DNA from: Ptychodera flava | Lineage: Eukaryota > Hemichordata > Enteropneusta > Ptychoderidae | Length of the DNA: 64,000 bases | Assembly: GCF_041260155.1 (NCBI RefSeq) | Contig: NC_091932.1 | Coordinates: 4,921,501-4,985,500 of the forward strand | Direction: 5' to 3' | The notes under the pieces: model-generated | Seen by the model: the letters and a program-made list of their open reading frames with translations, nothing else | Told to the model about the DNA's origin: nothing | Databases searched by the model: none | Program-made: the position numbers and the translations under genes | Part shown: positions 13,057-23,735 of the stretch, one piece after another | Numbering within the stretch: the first letter of the stretch is position 1 | Layout: each line of letters starts with the position of its first letter

Positions 13057-14642
13057 GCTCTCTCTCTCTCTTCAGAACTAACTGCAGTATCAACAACAGC
13101 TATCCCGTACGTGACTTCGACACCAGGGACAACTCGTCAACCAACAACTCAAGTTGCGATAACAGTGCCAGGCACAACAACAGTAAATGCGAGAACATCA
13201 ATTTCACCAATCTCATCGACTCAAACATCAACAGAAACAGCGCCGCCAGCGACGAGTCTGACAACAAACACTGCTTTGACGAAAACGACACATTATCAAT
13301 CAACAGCAGTGCAGTCCACTACGCCACGTTTCACGGAGATGTCAACTGTAGTAACCGACGCAATGTCCAGCGAAGAATTAACTATGACTTCAACAATGGA
13401 AACCAGAACAAAGGACGTGACAGAGCAAAGCGTTGCGACGGCACAGAGACAAACTAGTCGAGAAATTAACACTATATCTACTGAGAGAGGATCGACACGT
13501 AACGGAAAACACACACCAATTACAGCAACGACAGCATTACAGCCACTAACCACTGAGACTAAGACAACGAAGGAAAAGAAACAGGACAATGAGAATACTG
13601 GTATGGAGAGCTTTGGAATTTCAAACTGAAACGGGAAGTTGATAAAATATTATTATTTGCTCATAATTAACTCAGCGAAAACCCATGATAGCCAGTGGTT
13701 CAACGCAAACCACTCTATAAAACAGCTGTGAACGTTTGGAACTAAGACGAGTAGCAGTACCGAGTTTATCTGACCATAATAAATGTAACGAGAAGTCCAT
13801 CGTGTTACAGGACATGTCAAACTGAATTGATGATCCAAGAATACTTATGATATTCTGTCTTTCACTAATTTTACAGATCTACCATACCCTTTAATAGGGT
13901 ACGTCGTCGGTATAATTATCAGCTCTATTGCAGCGGTGTTTCTCTTTTCGGTCTCCCTCAAGAAAAGGTATGTTAAACATCTGAAAAACATCACTATAGT
14001 CAGATAAAAGCGTTAGCGTACTAACAACCAATGGAAGCAAAGGTGTGACAACATGGATTCCTCATTACTCATGAATATTGGTCAGAAAAGTTCGGAAAAA
14101 CAAAAATAACATTAACATTCGAAACAAAAAGTATGACTTAACTTCTCATCTTGTCATATCATACCATGATAAGCAGACGGAAAGTTATATTTTTATTCTG
14201 CCGAAACTTAGGGGGTGGCTAGTGGTTGTCAGGAAGGACGATAGGGGTGTGGGTTTTTGTCAGTGTTTACTGGGGCGAATTGCAGTGGAGAGCTTTTGTA
14301 AAAAGGCCAGCTGAGAGCTTTCCCGAGGTCGGTGGTTGAGAGAGGGAATAGACAGAGTGGGTGGCCGTAGGATAAAATTTTAAAATCGTAGAGGAAGGGG
14401 GCCTATGTGGCTTTATCTTTTCTAAATAGACTCGTTGGTTACCAAGTTCTCACTTAAGATTTGGGTATTACATGCAAATTGACATTTTCTCAACGGATTC
14501 ACAATCATAGTTTGCAACGTTTGTACATTTCAGATGCGCGAAACGGGTGTCACCAGCCGACATAGACGATGAGTGCGCCGCCAGCGGTTATACCAGCGAA
14601 TCAACGACGATTCGGGAAAATGACGAAAAGGCGGACGTCTGA
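11069..14642 (+). CDS. Transmembrane C-type lectin with mucin-like stalk
   Basis: Five exons, all consistent in frame: 11069-11474, 12007-12186, 13076-13600, 13877-13967, 14534-14642 (436 aa). Exons 1-2 encode one C-type lectin domain: YKCYVFQ, ADWCYNRNGSLVRF, then NWDIGEPNP with the EPN triplet (mannose-type Ca2+/sugar site in this family) and VWYDWNCDES at the usual second calcium-ligand position, ending DFICEF. Exon 3 is a 175-residue Thr/Ser/Pro-rich stalk, probably O-glycosylated. Exon 4 encodes a membrane helix (LIGYVVGIIISSIAAVFLF) followed by SLKKR, and exon 5 a 37-residue acidic tail. The start is uncertain: Met 11069 gives a modest hydrophobic leader (IGLVHMVSALPL), but a signal-peptide exon upstream is possible. 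A polyadenylation-like AATAAA lies at 14662. Inferred role: calcium-dependent glycan recognition at the cell surface. A repeat-family-X copy sits in intron 2, and a (CT)n tract forms the intron-2 acceptor. Confidence 0.85.
12203..12705. mobile_element. Repeat family X, copy 1 (in lectin intron 2)
   Basis: Begins TTATATTACCATGC and shares an ordered set of segments with copy 2 (18774-20263): GGTCGAGCTGAACCACGTG, TATGAATAATATCGTA, ACAAAGATCATAATCAA, and a terminal hairpin built from CATTA.CGTTTATTT..GGC / AAATAAACGTTAATGGTCAGCGCG. Non-coding. It is probably a non-autonomous element whose right end is a long hairpin. Confidence 0.6.
13015..13072. repeat. (CT)n microsatellite at the intron-2 acceptor
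   Basis: A nearly pure CT run, interrupted by two CG steps, runs directly into the TTCAG acceptor of lectin exon 3, so it doubles as the polypyrimidine tract. Confidence 0.8.
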
Positions 14643-16595
14643 GATATTGCTTGACAGATCAAATAAACCACAGCCTATTTTGCTACTTTCGAGTGTATTG
14701 AAAGTATTCACGTTCAGTCAATTTAGTCTCTATGGGTACCTGACCTTTTATTTCCCATATATCATGGTCATGACATATTTCTAACTGTTCTGAATGTTCA
14801 CTGAAAGACAAAACTCAGAAAAGGGGAAACGGAAAATATGTGTCAAGCAACTAGTCAAATCCGTCCCAGGTTCACAATTATTTATCTTCACTAAAAAAAC
14901 TGGGCAAAGTGATATGAATACACGAGAACCGAAAAAGAATATCCATATTAAACGCAATGTGCTATGAAATATAAAACTGAATAAGAATTTAAATGTAAAT
15001 AATATATAAACTATGATCTTTATTCAAGTGCTGAAAGGTGTTGTTTATACTTTACAGTGATTTCTACTCTCAATGTCTTGTATACTACTTATACTATTCC
15101 ATGTCTTTGCATACGTGTACTTGATACTGAATTCACCTGCCTCTGGTGAAATGTTTGGATAGTCAAGTAATTCCCGATATTTTATGGGGTCATGTTGAAT
15201 TGAAAACAAATGGACGAAGGTTCCAAATTGCAGCTTATTTGTTTTTAAACATCTAATATCCTTATCGGGTTATCGCCAAATGTAACTATTCCCATTATTT
15301 CTGTTTGAATTGCACGTGAGGGGATTTTATGCCTGTAAAGTAATGTAGATGGGTATGCATTGCCCCACACTTCTAATCTATGCATGATATGCGGTAAAAC
15401 AAGTGTATATACAATAAGACTAAAATAATCCTAGGTACCGTATAGCGTATTTCATAAAATATGCCGCGTATCTGTTCTTAACATCTTTGGTGTGCTGCAA
15501 ATAGGAGGTACACGATCAACCCAACACAAGATGCGTTGTCGTCTTCCTATAAAGAACTTTATTCTTCATTTGAGTTAACCCTGACATTCAACTCCTGTAC
15601 AGTTGGCTTTTTGTAGTTAAATAACTTAAATAAGCTTAAATAAATAGGGGTACTTGTTCAATCTGTCCGTGCCTGTGTTTCCGAGTGTCCGTCCGGGGCC
15701 ATATCTCAGACATACCAGGACCGATTTCTTTCAAACTTGGCACAAGTAGAGTATCTTATGGCATACAAATGAATTTTAATTTCTCTCACGATCCGATCAA
15801 AAACACCCGATTGAAGGCCGTTTTATTGTATGATTAGAGCTATTTATGACTCAGACGCACCTAGACCAATATGACTCAAACTGTGAAAACGTGCAATAAA
15901 CTACAACGCTCATGTATATGTGTGTCTGTGTTTTTCTTCTGACTCAACAAAAAACGGTTGTAACGTGACTTTTTTTTTTCAAGTTTAAAGTAATTACGAC
16001 ATCGCAACTTTATTGCTACTATGCAGTTGCATCGTAAAGTAGTTATGGTACTTTCAACGCCATTTAATGGCTTGAAAACAAGGAGAAAAAATCGAAAAAC
16101 TTCTTCGTCCCTCAAAATGTCTCCATTCCATCCCTGAAATTTGGTTGTTTTACCCACTACCGTGCAAACAGCGAAAGACCCATCAAAACAACCCACCTTA
16201 TAATAAAATTGTACGCTTCTGACATTCCTTGTACAGAATATCAACTGCTTGATATTTGAAAAATGCTTGGTTGCGCATTATTTTGTTTTGTAGCATTTTT
16301 ACGCTAGATCTTTCGTGAGAAGACCTAAATTCAATCATAATGTATGCCATACTACCCAACAACTCGTAGTTGTGGAATGCTTCCTGCCAAAAATTTAAAA
16401 AACCTGAGGATGTGTAAATTTGAAAGAAAATAGACGTTCCGGAAATACTTTTTACCGCAAATTGATTCTCAAATATCGTTGGTGACAGAGTCAGAAGACA
16501 CGCTGCCAAGTCAGTAGGAAAGCTTTGCTTTCGTCATAGCTTTGGTGACCTTCAAGTTCACCTTGTTATCCCAAAACCGTGTCAGTATTCACACA
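14643..16595. other. Intergenic, no gene seen
   Basis: AT-rich sequence downstream of the lectin. Segment 15655-15860 (CCGTCCGGGGCCATATCTCA onward) has the look of a dispersed repeat, but only one copy is visible here. Confidence 0.4.
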
Positions 16596-18773
16596 GCTGC
16601 TATATTAAGCAGTGTACCACTATGCTTCGTTACGAAAAAGGGTGTAACCACTTGAATACGCTTATGAGAAGACTGTAGATGTGACAAAACCAGGCTTACA
16701 TGACCGTGACAAAACACTAATTACAAGTAGCCTAGGGAGTCCTTCGACGAAATCGTTGTAACTCAAGGAAATGAATTACCGCACTCCGTTTTCTGTTGAC
16801 TCTAGGGTTCTAAGCTCAACTTTACTTAAGCAGTCAATTTGGTGAACTATTCCCTTTTAGTATGTATGGGCCGCAATCAGTGCGGGGGTCAAGGTTATGA
16901 ATTGTTTTCCACAATCACTTCTATTTACTGATTTTAGCGACCATTTTGCAATTTTGTGAAATGTTGAGGATTTAGGAATTTTGAGTCTGGATGTCGCATG
17001 ATCACATTCTCATTTGAAATATTAAGCTGCCTTTACAAAAAACGATAGGGGCTGGAGTGATAAGGGAGGATTCGAACATTTTTGGGGAAGTAGAGGGCGA
17101 CTTGAAAGTTTTGCTCAATCCATTGGGAGGACTGAAAATTTCTTGTTTGCTTTTACTTTTTACATTTTCCGATTCCAAGATTTGGTAGATAATTCACTGA
17201 AAACTGAATGACATTTTAATGTCATCTCATATAAATCTTCATTGCTGTTAAAGGCCATCAGTCCAAATTGCAGCTTTACAGTCACGTGCAATTACATAGA
17301 TATTAATAACAAGAGACAGAGTACATAACACAGTTAGAAAAACTCTTTTCTCAGTTTATCTGCTTTGTATACAAACAATGCTAGCTTGAAAATGTTTGAA
17401 CTGTTAGAGGAAGACATCAGAGAATAAAACTTGTCTAGAGTTGGCTGTGAATAAGACCAACGTGGTAAATATTGGAGTCTTAGATTCTGATATAATTGCC
17501 ATATACAGATAAAGTGATATTCGTCCTCTATTTCATACAAGTCACAAATTTTACAAGTTCTATATTCTAAAGCAGTACCCAGTGCTCTATCTTTCTCGAC
17601 GTCTAGGTCTAGCCCAGAGCTCTCTTAAATCTGGAAAACATTATTTGATGTTAAGTAATCTTCAGTGTAAAATATAGATTTGAAATTACAATACATACGA
17701 AGTTAGTCCTTACTACACACTTCTGAATGCCAATTTTGTTTGAAAATATCCAGTGGTCTCAATGTAAAATGTTTGATGAAAATATTAAAGTCTCCTTGGC
17801 CTTGCCATAACCAGACTTCGCCAAAACCGTGCTCAAATAGTAAATCTTTAACATGAGTAACCAAGACTTCTTTGTTGTTAGCATCAAGTGTTAGGCACTC
17901 TGTTTGTGGGCATATTTAGAAGTTTATACCAATATGACAAAACCTTTCTAAAACTGTGAATGAGTACTGGAAATCTACCACAGTCCCCCAAAACAAATGC
18001 ATCCAGTGTAGAGGATTTGACTCCCATAAAAGCTTTACAATATTTGATTGTACTCGTTCAGCAACACTATACATGCGGTATCCCAAGATTTGGTAAAACC
18101 ATTGTATCAAATAATCTAAAATACTCACGAAAAGGTAAAGGACGAGTATTTCTAATACGGAAAATACAACCCGTAGCTTTCCTAGCTTGATCTGATAAGA
18201 TAAGTACAGCTTTACTACATACATTTCAACTGGATATCATCAGACCAAGATATTTGTAATAACTTACAGCTTTCATCATTTGTTGTCATTTGAAAACCAT
18301 TTTCAGTCTTTTTCTAAACGCCACCTCGCCGAAAAACAATGATTTGTGATTAGTTTAAGTTTACATTCATTTTCCATTTGGAGCAAAAGGACTCTAGAAC
18401 TCGTAGTAGTCTTTGTAATCCGACAGGAGTGTCACTAAAAAATTGTTACATCATCAGCATACAATAATGAAAACAAGTCATAAAAATCTTGTGTCAGTTG
18501 TATACCCCCTGACCCGCATTTTCTAACTGGGTATTCAATTCATTAATAAAAAGTCAAAACAAAAAGGGACTTAACATGCATCCCTGTCGCACGCCAACAG
18601 AACAGTGAAAGTAGTCGGTTCTCCCTTCTTTAGATTTTAGACAAGATTTGAGCCTATGTATTGATTTTAAAATATTAAACATTTTACCCTGTATACCATC
18701 GGAGCACAGTCTGTACAGCAACATATTATGATTTACAGAGTCGAAAGCCTTGCTGAAATCCACAAATACACAT

Positions 18774-20263
18774 TATATTACCATGCCCCTTCCATTGCGT
18801 TTTAATTGGTCGAGCTGAACCACGTGACTGCCCACAAATACACGGTAATGGTTTGTTTTCATGCCCGTGAATATGAATAATATCGTAAACATAGTAACTT
18901 TACGGCTAAAACGTAAATTGTGATTTGTACAAAGATCATAATCAACCACAAAATAAAATGGAGCATTTGCGGGCCAAGTTTAGACACTTTCTTACAAAAA
19001 ATCTCCGTATTTGCAAAATTTTCGCAGCGACGCGCACAACTCACTGACAGTTTTTGTGGCCGTGGTCGTTCGCACGGGAAATTTTCGTAATTTTGACGGT
19101 TTTTCGGGGTTCGTTGATAATATAATAGAAATAACACACTCCGCGCTGACTATTAGGTAGCGGTAAAGGCTATTTTTGCACCTATTCTTTTCTCAGAGTT
19201 AATGTCAAGTTTCAAGTGTTAGAATCAAGATATTTAGTTCAAATTTTCAGGATAACTCCCTTAGTTAATACTTTCTCCAAAGAATATAAAAATTGTATAT
19301 TTGTAGCCATGATTTTGAAATATGACACCAATCAATATTGAAATTTAATTTTTCATATTTTTTTTACATATTTGAATTTAATAATAATTGGATAGTATCA
19401 ATATTACAAAGTTAGTTATAAATAGGTTGACACTATTAATTGTAAGATTTGTACGGCAGGATTTGTAAATATAATTTGATTTTATGATTTTAAATTGGTT
19501 TACGTATCAAAAAATTATTAAAAATTATTTCATATTTCAAAATGTGATTTTTCAAAAAGTACTTCAAATACAGGAAAATTGTGCCATACAAATCTTATCT
19601 GTTACCTTGTTAATAGGCTGTAAAAATTCCATGTCCATATCTCATTTCAAAGGTTGGATTAAATTGGCATAAAATTATGTAGGAAAACTGTTATTCTGTC
19701 AAAAATGTTGAAAACAAGCCGTATTTGCACCCCTCTTTTGAAGTCACAGAGCAGTCTTTTTGGTTAATCTCACTTTTGACACCTCTTTGACACTCAAAGA
19801 ATCTAAAAATGCATTTACAATAGCAGTCACGCATTCTGAATGCAAGCACTGCCTTGTCAAACTTTCCTGAAAAACAGTAAAAAATGACTTTCCCTTTTCA
19901 AACGTTTTTTTAAAAAGCTAGAGGACCTCTACCATAGTTAATACACTAAGGACTCCCGAACTTCCTCTTATTTGGTCAGTTTTTTAGAGTTTTCAACGGG
20001 CTATAACTCTGCAATGCCTATGACCCCAAATGTCTAGTTTTTTTATTCCACAGAGAATGTGACTACTTTTATTTTTTAATAGTTTTATTGAAGTTTATAA
20101 CTGACGCTCTAGCCTTTACCGCCACCTTAAAGTTTATTTATGGGCGCGGACGAGAGGAAAGCCAATTAACTGGCTCGGCAAGCCTCGCCCGTTAATTTTT
20201 GGCTTTCCTCTTGCCCTTGCCCACAAATAAACGTTAATGGTCAGCGCGTCGTTCGTTATTTCT
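18774..20263. mobile_element. Repeat family X, copy 2, inserted in the LINE
   Basis: Starts TTATATTACCATGCC and ends GTTATTTCTATAA. LINE coding sequence resumes on both sides: the minus-strand frame before ATTCAAGGGGCGC and after TTTGTGGATTTCAGC is continuous in the family. The ordered segments match copy 1, with a terminal hairpin at about 20127-20262. The copy is itself split by a Harbinger-like element at 19156-20126. Boundaries are good to a few bases; the target duplication is unclear because the site is TA-rich. Confidence 0.6.
19156..20126. mobile_element. Harbinger-like TIR element nested in family X
   Basis: Ends GGTAGCGGTAAAGGCTA and TAGCCTTTACCGCCACC are inverted with one mismatch, flanked on both sides by TTA (19153-19155, 20127-20129). 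The uninterrupted site is visible in family-X copy 1 (CTGACCATTACCGTTTATTT near 12577). The TTA duplication fits PIF/Harbinger. The interior (971 bp) is AT-rich with no transposase. Confidence 0.65.
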
Positions 20264-21072
20264 ATAATAAAAGCGCCCCTTGAATTGATATACAAAGATT
20301 TTTTTGAATCATGACATGTAACGTGGAGATATTATCGATAGTGCTGTAACCACGTCTGAAACCAGTCTGACAATCTCTAATGCAGCAACTCATCTCAACC
20401 CATTTGGTCAATCTCTGATTCAAGACAAAAGTGAAAATTTTAACAATTGAGTCTAGTAAGGTTATGCCTTGAAAGTTATTTGGGTCATGAAAACTACCCT
20501 TGTTATGTAACGGGACGATAATACCCCTACTCCATTCATTAGAAATACACCAGCATTGAAAATGGCATTAAATAAAAAGTGTAAGACAGAAAGGAGACTA
20601 TTTTTTGCGTCTCTGAAAAATTCATCTGGTATACCATCGGGGCCAGGCGATTTACCTGTTTTAAGCATATTCAAAGCGTGCATTATCTCATCATTACTAA
20701 TGGGACTATTGAGTGTTTCATCTCTACGTCGCCGGATAATTGTATTAATCTGTAGACGAATGGGTTCTTGGTGTCCATTACGTTTTAACTTCGCAACGTT
20801 TCACCAGTCATTGTCCAAAGCATTGTGGTAGAGTCCGTCAGCGAACTAGATGCTTGTACTCATCCACTGTATGAATTCATTTGAAACGTCAACGGACATA
20901 CCTGTTTGAAAGTCTTGTGACAAAAGTATTGCCCCAGGTGTCACCATCCAATCATGAAATGTCCGGTAAAGTCCCATCCGCACTGTATACAACAACAGAG
21001 GTAAACACCATAATATATACAGATTCAAAAAATGCAGCATGCCAGCCGGTATGCGAGTTCGTTGGTAGGAGT

Positions 21073-21899
21073 CTAGTCTGGTTCCCTGACCCATTTCCCC
21101 GGTAGAGGGCGTGGGGAAATATCCCGGGGGAAATATAGGGTCAGGTACCGGGTAGCCATCTTGAACAGAATTTTGTTCAAGATGGCGGAGGTTAGTCACC
21201 TGACACAACATGCTACAACAAATATGGCTGCTACCATGAAAACGCCGATCAAACTTCGGCTGGATCAGAATTATGTTCAAACACCGTATCCGAACCAAAA
21301 ACATTGGCACACGAGATGGGAAACATAAACTGAAAGGATTAATCCAGAAGTACGGGGAAATAGAGGTGATTGAAGGCTGGCTGTGATATCGCAGCAGTAC
21401 TTGTTGCGTGTATCGAACGCGCTAGGGTCATTGAGGTCATCGCCGACTGTGGCGTGACCCCAATGACCCGAGCACATTCGATACACGCCACAAGTAATGC
21501 TGCGATATCACAGCTAATTGAAAGCAAACTTTGTTGGAACTGTGAACGACGATTGATTTCGATGGATAGAATGGTGTCCGAATTTCGTGAAAAATGCCAG
21601 GCATCATGTCGACGTTCTAAAAGTATTAAGAGGTGTGCTAAATCACAGTGGCTAAATCATGGAGGTAGAAAGTCTTTCTTTCTACCTCCACGGCTTTTTG
21701 GTACAAACAAGAAGTTGCTGTCAAGTGAGCCTGAAAGTGCGAAACCCAAGAAAGATGAGAAAAAGTTACAAGTGTTACTTTCATCCAATCACAGCTTGTT
21801 TTATTTTAACCCAATAGCGTCCATGTTTACATTACCGGTACCTGACCCTATATTTCCCCACGCCCTCTACCGGGGAAATGGGTCAGGGAACCAGACTAG
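21073..21899. mobile_element. TIR element with nested hairpins (family T)
   Basis: Inverted ends CTAGTCTGGTTCCCTGACCC / GGGTCAGGGAACCAGACTAG extend for about 50 bp. Flanks carry GTAGGAGT on both sides (21065-21072, 21900-21907), an 8-bp duplication (9 bp if the terminal base is counted outside). Such duplications occur in hAT, P and Mutator-like families, so the superfamily is open. Inside are further palindromes: GCCATCTTGAAC / GTTCAAGATGGC (21150-21187), arms near 21375-21435 and 21455-21520 (TGTGATATCGCAGC / GCTGCGATATCACA), and GGAGGTAGAAAG / CTTTCTACCTCC (21660-21690). No transposase. Confidence 0.7.
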
Positions 21900-21907
21900 G
21901 TAGGAGT

Positions 21908-23735
21908 CCACCTTGAAAATGGCGTATACTCTGGGATTACAACTCCTTGCCAACTTGTTTGATGAGTAAACGTTCCAATTACTATCTTCCGTTCCACTAT
22001 TCCATCACCATGACTTCAATGGGTTTCCAACGTTGTATCAAAGTTTTGGCAAAATATTCACATCTGACTGAAAAAAATAGTTTCGTTTCTGGAGCTTCCG
22101 ATTTCCGTGTGTTCACTGTACTCTGACCTTGCGCAAACCCAATTGTTCTCATGTTAGTCTAGAACAATTTTGTCACATTTCATGAAATTTATTTCGAAAA
22201 ATCTAAACATGTATGATTTTTCGTGAAAAATTCCAAGCCAACATCTGGGCCTAGTAAAGGGGCAGAAGCTGCCTCTGTTGATAATTTTTTTCAATATCTC
22301 TATGCAATATATTAAATACAGTTTCTTGCTGTCTCCCTAAAGCATGCTGAAACACCAAATATTCAGTTTGTCCTCAAAGCCTGAATATATAAATATGTAT
22401 TTGGTGATAATTGAATTAGAGTTTAGAATGAAAGTCATTTAGTGTCAATTATATTAATGCACGGTACACCTACACAGGTTGTTTTGGCAAGCTGAATACT
22501 GGACAGTTAGACATGCTGTAGGGAGTAGAACAAGAAGGCAGTCGTATAAATTGAACAAAAACATTGTCAACATGATCAAAGTTAACACAGCTGCCCTGCT
22601 ACTGCAGTGTAACTGCATAGCGGCAGTGACAGAAATAGCTCTGACTCTGATGTAGTTAAAGAAACGTTCTGGTCAAAACTGTGACGCTCATGACAGTTAA
22701 ATATACGTGTACACAAAATGAGGCCAGAGAGGAACACATGATATGGAAGACCAGGAGACTTGAAAGTATCAGGAATTTTTAAATTCTTGCATATAAGAAT
22801 AATCAAATTTTCTAAATATTCACATTCTCATCGTACAATAACACAAAAGTAAAACTTTGAACTGTAAAGACTCTAATTTAAATGAAAATATGTGCAACTA
22901 ATTGGAATTATTGATTTTTTACCAAATTTGCCACTATTACAGCCAACATTTAAGAGATTAAAACATTTATTTGATGGAATATTTTAACCTTCCTGTATAG
23001 TCAATTTTGAGCAGCATCTAAGTCATATATGTCTTGTACTTAAAAAAAATCTTTGGTAGGCCACTGTTATCATTTATCACAATTTGGCAAAGTCTAGTCA
23101 GGAATTCACAATTTGCATACTCTGTCATCATCGTCATTTTGTGTGCTCGTCAATAGGTGGCACTGTCCTGGCCAGAGTTGGATTAACTCAAATCAAACAA
23201 AATCCACTGATGAGTTTAAAAATGAATCAATTTAAGAACTTGACTTAGGAATATGGTTTTATACACTGCTATTAACAGGCGTCGAACATCTGCGAGCGGA
23301 ACTGCCCGATACATGTATATTTTTACTTTGCGTGCATCCCTGGTAAATATGCAGCTATATGATAATTTGGGTGGGGACTTTAAAAGTTTGGATCATATAG
23401 ACAGGGGAATCAAAATTTTTCAAGGGTATTGACGGGGGTCTGAAAAAAAATTAAGATTTAAATCGCGATTCCTGCAGCCTACCTCACCGTTATTTGTGAA
23501 AGCAGCCTTATGCTCAGGGATTATTTTCTACCAACGAGTAGGGTTACAGCGAAAGTAGGCTGATTTTGTCAGATAAGCGAGTTTTGTAGATAGTCGTCGT
23601 ACATACGTTCTGACGATAACACTTGGCTTAATTTTTGTTTACAAAATCCATTGATTCAGCGAGCATTATACGATTGAAAAGCCGGTTCACAACTGGTAGT
23701 GTCTATCTATTCGCCAAAACACTGAAACTATCGAA
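21908..23735. other. Upstream of transporter A, no gene seen
   Basis: AT-rich sequence. From about 23518 it is homologous to the DNA directly upstream of copy B exon 1 (31430 onward) and should contain the promoter. No clear TATA or initiator element is recognisable. Confidence 0.4.

Larger units (their letters stand above)
17300..20835 (-). mobile_element. LINE (non-LTR retrotransposon) remnant, interrupted
   Basis: Read on the minus strand from right to left: ISNDEIMHALNMLKTGKSPG then PDGIPDEFF (20600-20720), an RT segment near 20280-20460 (GFRRGYSTIDN), DFSKAFDSVNHNMLLYRL and GVRQGCMLSPFLF (18554-18763), and a 3' portion ending with YEIEDEYHFICIWQLYQNLR (17334-17540). These are ordered reverse-transcriptase blocks of animal LINE ORF2. 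The frame is broken in several places, the 5' end (endonuclease) is missing, and the RT is split by about 1.5 kb of repeat family X. The clade is not assignable by eye. Confidence 0.75.

Noticed and set aside
13100-13589. Minus-strand hydrophobic frames opposite the lectin stalk
   Set aside because: They are the antisense of the Thr/Ser-rich coding exon.
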